DNA from: Castanea sativa
Lineage: Eukaryota; Streptophyta; Magnoliopsida; Fagales; Fagaceae
Direction of reading: 5' to 3'
Assembly: GCF_040712315.1 (NCBI RefSeq)
Contig: NC_134022.1
Coordinates: forward strand, 744,001-808,000
Length of the DNA: 64,000 bases
Both the position numbers and the translations under genes were made by a program. The notes beneath the pieces are model-generated. The model did no database searches. It had not been told where the DNA came from and saw only the letters and a program-made list of their open reading frames with translations. Below, piece after piece: positions 1-10,859 of this stretch (its first letter is position 1; each line of letters starts with the position of its first letter).

Positions 1-302
1 AACAGTTTGTAAAGCATATTAAGTGTACTTAAGAGCATTATCAAATCGAAAATTTTTGATACATTTGGAAAATTGGGTTTCAACCATTTTTGCAAAATTA
101 GAATATACTTGTAATAATTCAGAACGATGTTTCATATTAAAAATTCAGCTATAGCGAGAGTAATCATCAACAAAGACAACAAAATATCGAGATCCACCAA
201 TACTAGAGACAAAAGAAAGTCCTCAAACATCAGAATGAACAAGGTCAAAGATATCGGTGGATATTGATTCATTAGTATTGAAAGACAAAACCGGTTGTTT
301 TC

Positions 303-1154
303 CTAACTGACATAAAACACAATAAAATTTTCTGTAGACATTGAACCTGACAAACCTCTAGAAGCCAATTGTTGTACTCGAGAAGAAGATGTGTGACCAA
401 GTCGAGTATGCCAAAGTGCAAGGGAAGGAATATAAGAAACTGCAGCAGCTGCGGCAACATATACATGAGCAACAAGTGGAAGACGAAGGTTGTCCACGGG
501 AAACATACGTCCAACTCTGGGACCAGTCCCAAGCTTCTGTCCCGTCCTTGGATCCTCCATAATACACCCAAAGTAATCAAATATAATACGATAACCCAAC
601 TCAGCTAATTGTCCCACAGAAAACAAATTGTAAGAAAGGTCAAGAACATTAAAAACCCCACGAACGGAGAGGTTGGAGGTCGAAACGGAACTTATATTAT
701 GACCAGACTTTGTGAAACCATTTGTTGTGCGAATATTAAGAGGGTGTGGTGTAGGTTTAAGTTCAGAAAATAAGGATGAGTGAGGTGTCATGTGATTGCA
801 ACAAGCAGAATCCATAAGCCATAAGAAAGGAGACATACCAAATAAAGCTAAGAGAGAAGAGGAATAAGATGCATTACAAACCATACGAATAACATTGGCG
901 ATGATGTTTTTAAGGTCATTTATGGACATGGTGAAAGTGCGACCTGAAAACTTAGACTGTGCAGAGACAGGAGCCATTGGTTGGACACTCTCAATGTTAG
1001 CAACAATATCAGTAGAAAGTGAAACAACTAATTTGTTACGATGATAGCAAGTCTCAATATTATGGCTAAGACGTTTGCAAAAATTGCAAAAATGTTTGCT
1101 GAATTGTCGACAACGATTATTGCAACAAGAAGAAGACTTGTCTTTATTATTCAT
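303..1154 (-). pseudogene. Copia gag-pol fragment (zinc knuckle, protease remnant, GAG-pre-integrase)
   Basis: This 283-codon open stretch lies inside the Copia element. Near residues 23-36 there is a CX2CX4HX4C zinc knuckle typical of gag nucleocapsid. Near residues 115-122 the protease site reads DSACCNHM where an active Copia protease has DSGA followed by xxH(M/I)T, so a catalytic-loop Gly is missing. Near residues 247-272 the LWHxRLGH motif marks the GAG-pre-integrase domain. The frame closes at 303, and the following integrase text (302 to 1) is interrupted. Gag and pol are one frame in Copia, so this is a remnant of a longer polyprotein and not a host gene. Confidence 0.8.
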
Positions 1155-1246
1155 TTAGAAGCAAAATATGCAAAAATGGACAATAAAAATGAAATCTACG
1201 CGAAAAACTAGGTAAGGAGCACCTGGACTGCAAAAATTCAACTTTG

Positions 1247-1386
1247 GTCAAAATCAACGGTCAACCCTGGTCAAAGTCAACACTGGAAGTCAACGGTCAA
1301 CAAAGGTAGGTCAACGGATGACGTCAGTAGGTTGACTGTGGATGACGTCAGCAGATGATAGGACGCTGACATCAGCTAGGGTTGAC
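1247..1386. promoter_or_regulatory. Dense TTGAC (W-box core) and TGACGTCA cluster in the Copia leader
   Basis: Seven GTCAA cores (TTGAC on the minus strand) start at 1247, 1260, 1270, 1276, 1289, 1296 and 1310. Two more TTGAC cores lie on the plus strand at 1332 and 1382, and perfect TGACGTCA palindromes at 1319-1326 and 1343-1350. TTGAC is the core bound by WRKY factors and TGACGTCA is a TGA/bZIP site. The cluster lies between the primer-binding site and the zinc-knuckle ORF. Binding is inferred from motif density only; part of it may simply be degenerate tandem repetition. Confidence 0.35.
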
Positions 1387-1921
1387 GTGGCTGAGCAGTT
1401 GGCGCATGATGCAGCATAAACGACGCATGAGGCGCGTGACATGGGGAAGGGTATACTGGCGATGCGTGGGAGCGCGTGACCTATCCGATGAAGCCGATGC
1501 TTTTCCGAAGTTGTAGATCGGAGAAAGACGATTCCGATGGTGACGAAGGCAACAAGATCGGAGCAACCCTGGTGGCGCGTGAGGCGCATGTATGATTTTG
1601 CCGAAACTTTTACCGACGCATGGCGGTGCATGGTGCCGCCGATGACGGTCAGGATTTCACCAAGTAATAGATCGACGAAGGCCAATCTTAGTGGTACCTG
1701 CAAAAAACTCAATGGGGGCAAGGATCACGGCGATGACGATATGGCAGTGGTCTCGAGACTATGAACGGTAGTGGCTACAGGTCCGAAACCAAAGACGATG
1801 ACTGAGATGCGTTAGAGGTTTAGCGGCGAATGGCTACAGCAACAGTTGTAACGGCGGAAGCAATTGTGAGTCTAGTATAACACCAATGAGAGACAAGACT
1901 GCGAAGAAAAAGTCAGAGTAA

Positions 1922-1935
1922 TGGCTCTGATACCA
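1922..1935 (-). other. tRNA-iMet primer-binding site of the Copia element
   Basis: The minus strand reads TGGTATCAGAGCCA directly after the LTR end. This is the classic plant Copia site complementary to the 3' end of initiator tRNA-Met. It fixes the element's orientation and the LTR boundary. Confidence 0.9.
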
Positions 1936-2104
1936 TGTTAGAAATACTGGATAATTGAATTGTATTTCTCAACTAAAAAATATACATGTGTGCTTTTATA
2001 TAGGAGGCATAGAAGTGCAGTACAAATAAATGTGTAGTACAAGAATGCGTGTTATACAAGTAATCTAGTTGGACCTAAAGTCCACAACACTATACACGTT
2101 AACA
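1936..2104 (-). repeat. Copia 5' LTR (169 bp)
   Basis: It begins TGTTAG and ends GTTAACA, so it has the TG...CA ends inside a TGTTA/TAACA inverted repeat expected of an LTR. One end abuts the primer-binding site directly and the other abuts LINE sequence at 2105. At 169 bp it is short but within the range of small plant Copia elements. The partner LTR is outside the window, so identity between LTRs cannot be judged. Confidence 0.8.
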
Positions 2105-3110
2105 TTGCTAGACTCCCATTTGGAGGACAATTCAAGAGCAAAGCTTTCCGTTTTGAGGCTATATGGACTAGAGATGCAACAAGTTCACAAGTAGTTCAGC
2201 TGGTTCAACAAGCCTGGCAACTGCAAGTAGAAGGGTCTCATGGTTTCAAACTGGCAAGAAAGATTCAACAAGCAAGAGACAAGCTAAAAGAGCGGAACAA
2301 AACAAAGTTTGGATATGTCAAGAACCAGAATCAAAGAGTTGGAGAAGAAAATTGAAGAAATTCAAAATAGAGCCCCAACTCAAGAGAATCTAGAGGTTGA
2401 AGCAGCCTTGTGTTTAGAGTTAGACAAATGGTTAGAAAGGGAGGAACTAAAGTTAAAACAGCAATCCCGGGAGTTGTGGTTAAAGTAAGAGATCAAAATT
2501 CAAGATTTTTTCATTTATCAACCATTATTCGGAGACAAAGGAACCGTATTACTGAAGGAACCGCATTACTGAAATTAGAGAAGATGAAGGATCCAAACTA
2601 ATTGACAGAAATGAAATACGGGCATACTTCGCTACTAAATTCAAAGAAGTGTTCCAATCTTCTAACACGAGTGCCAACTGATCTTGATGGTCTTATTGAG
2701 CCATTTATTTAATACGAAGAAAATATAGAATTAACTAGAGTGCCCTCAGAAGAAGAAATTAGAAGAGTTGTATTCAATATGAACCCACTTAAAGCTTTGA
2801 GCCTAGAAGATATGCCAAGATTGTTTTATATAACATTACTGGCTAATAGTTAGGAAGTAGCTTGTGAATACAATTCAAATCTTTTTTAGAGAGGGTTGGT
2901 TGCTTAAAGAGATGAATCATACCTTTATTACTCTAATACCCAGGGACCAAGGAGCTTATAACTTTAACCAAGTCAAGCCAATTAGTCTTTGCAATTTTTT
3001 TTATAAGGTGATCTCCAAAACCCTAGTGAATTGAATGACCCTCTTCTTGAAAAGATGATTGATCTAGCCTAAGTTGCATTTATCCCAAATAGAAGCATCT
3101 CTATGAAAAT

Positions 3111-3982
3111 GTGGTTATTGCTCAAGAAATTGTGCATAGCTTTAAGGATATGAAGAGGAAAAGGGGATGCATTGGGATCAAATTAGATTTTCACAAAGCA
3201 TACAACAAGGTGGAGTGGAACTTCATATCAGCTATTCTAAGGGCTTTTGGGATCAGCCAGAAGTTCTCTAAGTTAATCCATCAATGTATGTCCACTGTTA
3301 ATTACACCTTGCTGCTCAATGGTGGAAAGGAGACTAGAATTTCTCCCTCAAGGGGCTAGGACAAGGTGATCCTCAATCCCCTTATCTATTCATTATAGGC
3401 AGTGAAGTTTCAGCTAGATAGATTAATAGAGAGGAAAATAGGAGCTTGATAAATGGAGTGAAGGTGTCCAATGTTGCTCCTCCAATTACCAAGCTATTTT
3501 ATGCTGACAATGTGATGCTGCTCTGTAATGCCAAGATGTCTGAAGTGAAGGCTCTTATGAACTGTTTGTTGTTATATTGTGAGTGGTCGGGCCAAAGCAT
3601 TAGCCTTGAGAAGATAGGGGTGTTTAGTTCAAAAGGGGTTCATTCCCAATTTCTAAGGCAAATTAAAGACCAAATACACATCAAGAAGCTGGGTACTAAA
3701 TACTTGGGACTACCCCGATTTCTATCAAATAATAGAAGCAGAGATTTTGAGTATGTAAAAAACAAGGTTCAAGCTAGAACTGCCAGTTGGAAAAGCAAAA
3801 GTCTCTCTCGGTCAGGAAGGGCAACACTCATCAAGTCATTAGCTCAAGCAATACCAAACTACACAATGTCAAGATTCATGCTTCCTCAAACTCTAAATGG
3901 GAAGTCGAATGCTGTTGTTAGGCGTGTTTGGTGGAATGTGACAAAACTACTGCAATTATTTGATCAATACCAGCAATCTTGA
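3111..3982 (+). pseudogene. Reverse transcriptase fragment of LINE family 1 (unit A)
   Basis: Two open pieces (3111-3359 and 3446-3982) carry plant L1 RT text. It includes the 'LDFHKAYNKVEWNF' region of the palm and the catalytic-box equivalent read as FYADN, where active enzymes have F/YADD. The change of the second Asp to Asn removes a metal-binding residue. A frameshift separates the pieces near 3360. It is retrotransposon-derived with no host function implied. Confidence 0.8.
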
Positions 3983-4933
3983 AAATTCCAATTTGGAACA
4001 GTGGCCAAACAGACAGAGGGGCATCGACTAATTCGGTAAATGGTCAATTTTCAGTGAAAACAGCATACAAACTTATAATGGAGAGTGATGGACGAAATAG
4101 TGCTGACTCGTTTAAAAGAAATATTTGGAAGACAAAGCTACACCATAGACTCAAACTGAACCTGTGGAGGATCGCATTAGACTTGCTTCCAACCAAAGAT
4201 CAAACTAGCAGATATGTCAATATCCTTGATCTAAGTTGTCCTTTTTGTGGCTTTGACTCTACATCCACCTTGCATTTATTCACTCAATGTCATATTGCAA
4301 GGGCACTCTGGTATGGAAGTCAATTGAGTATCAAATTGGATAGCCTGCAATTATCCTCTACATCACAATTGATTGAAATGCTACTTGACCCACCAAATGT
4401 TATGCAATTTGATAAGGAAAATAAAGAGAAGTTTCTTTTGTTCGGAGCTTTGTGTCTTGACTGTATATGGATGTGGAGAAACAAAGTTGTCCACGAGGGA
4501 TTGCTGCCATCTGAGGTGCATAAACCTAGAAGCTTTCATAAGTTGGTTCAAGAACATTGGCGGTTGATAAAATCAAGCCTGCCAAGGGATTCTTGGAGAA
4601 GTCTAAGTAGGTGGTTAAAACCAAGGTATAATTACTCCATATTAACTGTGATGCTGCTGTTGGGCTGAGTTACTCTTCTATTGATGTGGTTGTTAGAGAT
4701 TGGAGAGGAAGAAGGTAAATACCAACGCCACTCTACAAGCTAAGGCTGATGCAATTATTTTGGCGCTTAATATTGCTACCAAGTTGAATGCCTCTCACTT
4801 CATAATTGAAAGTGACTCCAAGATATGTATAGATTCAATAAAAGCTCCTGGTGATCAAGTTTCATGGAGATTGCTTAGCTTTGTTTCGGCGGCTGTTAAC
4901 TCTATATTTGATTATTTGTCGAGCTTGGTTTAG
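3979..4933 (+). pseudogene. LINE family 1 zf-RVT and RNase H remnant (unit A)
   Basis: The piece 3979-4668 contains the zf-RVT zinc-binding pattern ([10 protein letters not shown]...[14 protein letters not shown]) that follows RT in plant L1 ORF2. The piece 4700-4933 carries the later part of an RNase H domain (the '[14 protein letters not shown]' helix and an ESDSK acidic site). They are in different frames, separated near 4640-4700 by frameshifts and a deletion relative to the 42.7 kb copy. Confidence 0.8.
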
Positions 4934-5160
4934 TATCCTTTAGCTGGGCTTAACGTGAGGCAATTTAGCATCCCATGAACTAGCCAAATGGTCTTGTAGC
5001 TTTTTTTATTTTGGAAGTTTTGGTCTTGGTCATTTCCCTTCTAGTGTTGTAGATGTGATTGTAAAGGACGTTGACCCATTTGTGTAGTTTTCTTCCTTCT
5101 TCAATAAAGTCTTTCATTTCATAAAAAAAAATAATAAAAAGAAGAAGAAGAAGAAGAAGA

Positions 5161-5990
5161 ATGAACATGATAGTTGCATAAAGTAGAGCTGTTAATGTTG
5201 AGGTAGACTGTAACAAGGTTGGGAGCTCAACTTTTGTTATGGGTTTAAACTAGGGGCAAAATAGTAATGTCACTGTACTCCTTTATATCTAACTAATATT
5301 TTATGTGTTAGGGTCAACTTATCAACCCCTAAACTCTTTTACTTTTACAACAACTTTGATTTTGGAAGTTTATGACCTTATGCTCTTGATGAGAAAAGAA
5401 ATTACTTGATGATTATGCTGGTTCTTTTTCCCTTTCGAACTTGTTATTCTTTGCTAATTCACATTGTCTAGAATACAGTAGAGTTCCTAAATGTTATACA
5501 ATGTAATGGCTTATAGCTCACCTATGCTTTTGAGCATGTAAGGTGAAACAGTATATGGATGACATCATCCAAAATAGAAACAAAATAAAAGGCCATAATA
5601 TTGTTTAAAAGAACAAAATAAAAGACCACTGAAAAAGGATTATACATAATAGACTTGGCCAAACTGAGAATTTCTTCTCTCTCTTCTGTAGCCCTCCCCC
5701 CCTTTTTTCAACCAAGCATATAGAAAGATCTTGGTTATAAATTTTTTATATATTATGAAAAGCACACATGAAACAAGATCTCTATGGGGTTTTGTATCTA
5801 TGGTGAGGTACCACGTCATAAAAATAAAAATAAAATTCATATGAAAAGAAAAATATACGTAATTTACACTAAAAAATAATGTATGTAAAGCCATAACCCA
5901 ATCAGGCCAAAGATAATAAGAAATTGTTCAATGCATCTATGAGAAAAAGATGTGACAAATAGTAGTAAAATAGACATATATGCAGCTTAC
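5161..5990 (-). other. Remaining intron 5 of reductase A, between exon 5 and the LINE
   Basis: No coding potential. This 830-bp stretch is nearly identical to 18796-19655 (unit B) and 43196-44027 (unit C) and more distantly related to 57980-58701 (unit D). It begins with ATGAACATGAT, the duplicated LINE target. It contains the 5' splice site of intron 5 at 5990-5989 (minus strand GT). Confidence 0.7.
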
Positions 5991-8900
5991 TTTTCAGGAA
6001 GATTCAGATCAGGGAAGAGCTCAGGCAAAATCTTCACAACCTCATAACAATGCATAACTCTTCCAACTAAACAATATCTTCCAGTAGCTGATGGGCTCTC
6101 AAAGGCTAGTATATGAGCATTAGCAACATCTCTAACATCAACCCATCCGTAAGTTATATTTGGAAATCTTTCGGCCCCTGCATAAGATAAACCATCAACT
6201 CCTTGCATCACAAAAGCTTGCCTCTTAGAAGAGGGAATAAGGCAGAACCACATTCTAGCAGAAGTTAAGACATTTGAAAGATTATAGAGGTGCAATTACA
6301 ACTTGATTACTTTCAGTGTAAAAGAAACTCAATGAATAAGGAACTTATTCTAGAACTAAGATTCCTTCTATTCCTTTACATTCTTTAAAAATAACCACAA
6401 CTTTTCTCTCTTATAAGCAGTCCTAATCAAAGTCAATGCCGCATTAGCTGTCGTGGCTCATTGCAAGAAATTCATGATGATGAGAAAAATGACAAATGAA
6501 AATTAAGTCATTCCAAGTGATGTTTTTAAACAAGGTAGCTGAAAGTTGTTCAAGATAAACATATCAAAGAATTTTCAGAAGAAAATAAATCTAACTGGGA
6601 TGATAAGGTATGAACCAATTTGACAAATTTTGGAATTTGTATTTATTGAATTGACCTAAAATTAACAGCTGCCTAAAATTTTGACCCATATGCTTTAATT
6701 AGTCAATGATGTGTTGGTGAGAATAGCAGCATAATACCATAGTATTTCTCAAAGGAATGTAGTTTACTGGAATTCATTCTGCCAGAATTCAAAATCTTTT
6801 TGCAATAGCCTTACCAAACACAAGCATAATCCTATGAAAAATGTAAATAATTAGAACAAAATAAATGTGCAAATATATGATGAAATGACAAGGAAAATAA
6901 ATCCACAACATACTTAAAAATTAAATTTGTATAAGAATGATAGATTAAAGCTGGATTTCCATTTCAGGTGAGTAGTTACTGAACATTAAGTGACTGGAGA
7001 AAGAATTAGATTTGGTTCATATACCTGATGCAGGCATAAATGAAAGAATTATGATTTGGTCCATAAACCTAAAGTAGACAAAATATTTAACCATATCGTT
7101 GTTATGATATCTCCCCGTGAACAGCTTAAATTAGCTGCCGGAGATAAATGGCCTTGGATTTTTTGTCACACACAATATTCTTTAGATAGGAAAAACAAAG
7201 TTAGCCTAAGCAAAACTATATGCTTTGAAGGTTAGAGCAGTAAGGTATATTCAACCTCAAAACAAGTTGTTCAATAAAGGTATACACACACACACATGCA
7301 TTTATATAACACAAGATTGAACCCGTGTCCACACTCTCCAACCCTTATGAGAGCCCCTTATTTATAATGTTGGAAATTCCATTTGGTTAAAGACCATTTG
7401 CAGGTTCTTTAATAGAATTTATTTTTAAATTAAGAATGTGTTACTATTCAATAGAAAGATAAATTAACCACATCAGCTAAAGCTAAAGAGTACCATTTAC
7501 AAGCTTTAGAACTGCCTCCACACTTGTATTAAGAGTTGGCTGTAAGAAAGGACCAATCACCAGCCCAGGATTTATTGTTACCATGTCAATTGCATTTTCT
7601 TTTGCAAATTTCCAAGCAGCCTCCTCAGCTAAGGTCTTTGAAAGCATATACCAAAGCTGATGCAAACAAATGAATTTAGAATACACAATGAAAGATGTCT
7701 TTGGATGCAATAAAATTAATTTAAACTCATATTCAAGACTGCCATTAATAGAGAATATATGTCACACAGCCAAACGAAAATAATAATAATAATAATAATA
7801 CTAATAATAACAATCCCAAAAGTATATTAGCTACTACATGTATGAAGCATAGTGTTGACTGCATCTTTCCATTCATCTCCCCTCTAAAAAAATAAAACAT
7901 AAAAGTTGTTTGTTAATGATATATATATCTAAACTTGGAGTATGTTCCACTGCTTTACTTTTATCATATTAATTGCTGAGAAAGGAATAGAGAGGAAAGT
8001 TATTTAAAATCTATATTTGATTGAAGATGCTACATAGCCAAAACTTAGATCCAGCTCATAGAGCAACTTATTAGTGGACTCATATATTTAGATATAGTAG
8101 TTACATAGATTAGTAATGCTTCAATTACAATTAAGGGAATAAAAATTGTTCTACTGAGCCATAAGTAACACTTGAATGCATAATATAATTTTTATGATGT
8201 CTTTAATTTTACAATCCTATTAAATGGGATTTTGAAGGCTGAAGAGGAATGAACTCACTTGAGAAGGCTACATCCATATTGTACAACAGGAGACAAACCA
8301 TCCAAGGGAAAAAGGAAAGCAAAAGAAAGAAAGAGGTTGAATGCAATCAATCTAATGTGATCCATGCTCCATTACAAAACCAGAGAAATCCTCACATGTA
8401 GCATTCATTAAAAACTTGGAAAGGAAAGAACTTTAATAAGAAAGTAGTACATGTATGCACCTTGGATTTCTCACACACAGCAGCATTTGAAAACCAACTC
8501 TCGTCAATTACAACATCAGGAGCAAGAGGTTTTCCATTGAATGAAACTGCTGCCATTGAGGATGTTATAACCACTCTCTTAATAGATTGAACTTTAGCAC
8601 ATGATCTAAGAACATTAAGTGTTCCCTTAACTGCTGGGTCAATTAGTTCTGCCTGAAAAGAATTATAAAAAAATCTCAAATGAATTGGGTAAGTCAACAC
8701 ATGCACAAGCGAATTGAAAGTTAATTTGACAGTATCCACACAGACTTTTACATTTTTAATCAATGAGCATTTCAGAACATGTGAAATGCATCAAAGGATA
8801 AGGTTCCCCAAGAAAAAATTGGGAATTTCAATTATATAGCATATTGACTACTTTACTCGATTACAAGACATGAAATTTCATCTACATTTGGTAAACAACC

Positions 8901-9885
8901 AAGCACTATCAAAAACTAGTCATCCTTTGAAACATGGCTGACATACTACATAAAATTTGCAATATCTAATTTAAGTGAAAAAGAATGTACTTGGGGATCC
9001 GTGACTTTGTGATAACAAGGAGATGCCGTGTGAAAAACGCCCTCACATCCATCAACAACAGAATCAAAAGATCCTTCTTCCAGTAAGTCTGCTTTGAGCA
9101 AATGAAGTCTTTCCTTAGCTCCATCTAGTGCAAGCAAGTGCTCCGTCTTCTTCGGATCATCTGTGGAACACATTTAAAGCATAATCCATAAACTATTTAT
9201 ACAGTATCTTTTTCAAAATTATGATATACACGAAAAGTATTCAAGTATTAATCTCAAAAGTGAAACATATTAGTCTCACTAAACGCAATCAATCAAACTG
9301 ATCATTAATTTGATTCAAGTAAGCACTAGATTTTCCACACAATTCTTTAAATTTATGTTTTGAACAAAATTCAAGCATAATTTACCTTCTTGATATATAA
9401 TTCAAACATGAGTACCGCAACACATTAAAGATAGGGGGAAAAAAAAAAAAAAAAAAAAAAAAACCCCATAAAAAAAAAAACCCCATAAAAAAAATTTTTT
9501 ATTGCTTTCTCATATATGAAGAATCTTTTCACTCTCTTCAAATGTTGGAACTTGACCCAATAAAGAAAAATATATAAATATTCAACTACTTAAACAAAAA
9601 TTATAGCAGCATTTTCTTCCAAGAAACTCAAGCATCTTACCAATATGCCATCATATTAATTAGTCAAAAACTAACGTGGGTTCTTAGTGAATAAAAGCAA
9701 AAAAACCCCAAGTGTAATTTGCAAAGAAAGTCAAAGTTGTGAAATGAGAGTATTGAGTACTGACTTGAGTCACGAACTGTGGCCTTGACAGTGTAGCCAT
9801 GTTGAAGCAAGAGCTTGACCAGCCGTGAAGCTATGTAACCGGATGCTCCGGTAACACACACCACCTTCGACTCTGCTCCACTCAT
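5991..9885 (-). CDS. Reductase A: SDR108E-family NADPH reductase (CCR-like / phenylacetaldehyde-reductase-like), exons 1-5 of 6
   Basis: Exons (minus strand) are 9885-9765, 9160-8991, 8652-8461, 7656-7494 and 6177-5991, all with GT-AG borders and phases that join without a stop (833 nt, 277 codons plus 2 nt). Residues 12-19 form the Rossmann motif TGASGYIA, Arg38 sits at the NADP(H) position, SSM at 128-130 includes the catalytic Ser, and Tyr164-x3-Lys168 (LWYMLSK) is the catalytic pair. True cinnamoyl-CoA reductases have NWYCYGK here, so a related aldehyde/ketone reductase is likelier. Exon 6 is absent: intron 5 runs into a LINE and then a Copia element that leaves the window, so exon 6 is probably just outside on the left. 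Trp21 of the paralogues is Arg here, and Pro40 is Ser. The start is the only ATG giving the family N-terminus. Whether it is still functional is unknown. Confidence 0.85.
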
Positions 9886-10205
9886 AGTTTTGTCTTCTGA
9901 ATTTTCTATGATAACATACGCTGTCGTTTTGTTTTTATATGTCTGTGCCGGTACAGACTTTATGATGGGATAGGCTCTAACAGTAATGTTGTAAGAAGAG
10001 GACTCGGCTTTTTTTAACTACTGGGCTTCTGTCGTACTGTTGGTGAAGTTTTTGTTTTTAACCCGTTGGATCATTTGCTTGCCAAGTGTCATTCATCAAA
10101 ATAAAACTGGAGAGAAAGGAGGGGTTTAAATAGGAGTGTAGCCCGATCTTTCAAAATTTACATCCAATAAAAATATTTAATAAAAGTTTAAAAAGTTTTT
10201 TTTAG
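9886..10205. other. Promoter-proximal region of reductase A
   Basis: No ORF of interest. It holds the TATA box and roughly 300 bp alignable with the upstream regions of copies B (around 23440-23690) and D (62390-62770), then ends at the 2-kb TIR element. Confidence 0.5.
9933..9939 (-). promoter_or_regulatory. TATA box of reductase A
   Basis: The minus strand reads TATAAAA about 50 bp upstream of the ATG at 9885. The same box is at the same distance in copy D (62437-62443), and copy B has a shifted TATAAATA (22479-22486). Confidence 0.6.
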
Positions 10206-10818
10206 AGATAATTATAGATTATCTACCTGTGGTTTAGCCCGAATTTAATTTATCTATCCGTGGTTTCATTTTTGACACTTTACCCACCTGTGGTTCATTT
10301 TGTTTGGATTCAGATCTTCTAGAGTTCCTAGGAACTCTACCAAGTAGAGTTCATTAAATCCTAACCACTCTTTAATGATTTAATGGTTTAGATTCTGCCA
10401 TGTCAACATTTCATTAATAATATTCTTAAAATAATAAAATAATGTTGTAAACAAAACAATTAAGATGATTGTTAATGAAATGCTGACATGGCAGAATCTA
10501 GACCATTAAATCATTAAAGAGTGGTTAGGATTTAATGAACTCTACTTGGTAGAGTACCCTAGGAACTCTAGAGGATCTGAATCCCATTTTGTTTATACTC
10601 CGTAACCCACCTCTAATTTTTTCGTTACTCTAACAAGTTTCATCAAAAAATCAAATAAAAAATCAAATCAAATACTCCACTCCCACGCACTTTCTCACGC
10701 CTGCTCACCCACCTGCGATCTTAGATGCTACAATGACACCCACTTGATTTATTAGTCTAGAATCATCATTAAAAGCAAAAATCACTTACTACTTTTTCCA
10801 CTACTTCTTATTTGATTT

Positions 10819-10859
<41 letters not shown>

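Larger units (their letters stand above)
1..2104 (-). mobile_element. Copia LTR retrotransposon, 5' part, runs off the left edge
   Basis: Read on the minus strand the order is LTR (2104-1936), primer-binding site (1935-1922), an untranslated-like leader, a CCHC zinc knuckle, an aspartic-protease remnant, the GAG-pre-integrase domain and the start of the integrase core (about 302 to 1). This is the Copia order. The integrase part reads like the family's 'VDDYSR' region but contains stops, so the copy is dead. The gag capsid domain expected between leader and zinc knuckle is not recognisable. The element sits inside LINE family 1: sequence resumes at 2105 with the LINE text seen intact near 38604. 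The 3' half and the second LTR must lie left of position 1. Confidence 0.85.
2105..5160 (+). mobile_element. LINE family 1, copy in unit A (5' part displaced by the Copia insertion)
   Basis: L1-type non-LTR retrotransposon. In order: the linker after the endonuclease (2105-2640), reverse transcriptase pieces (2640-3960), the zf-RVT zinc-binding region (3979-4668), RNase H (4610-4930), an AATAAA-like signal near 5101 and an A-rich tail ending in (GAA)n to 5160. Compared with the copy at 37.8-43.2 kb it has an internal deletion near 3935 that removes about 440 bp between the RT and zf-RVT parts, plus many stops and frameshifts. The 3' junction abuts ATGAACATGAT at 5161-5171, the same junction as in the unit C copy, so the two are duplicates of one insertion in intron 5 of the reductase gene. 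Confidence 0.85.

Noticed and set aside
1311..1721. 136-codon minus-strand ORF in the Copia leader
   Set aside because: The composition is unlike gag capsid and no motif is visible; it is probably a chance open frame in GC-rich leader sequence.
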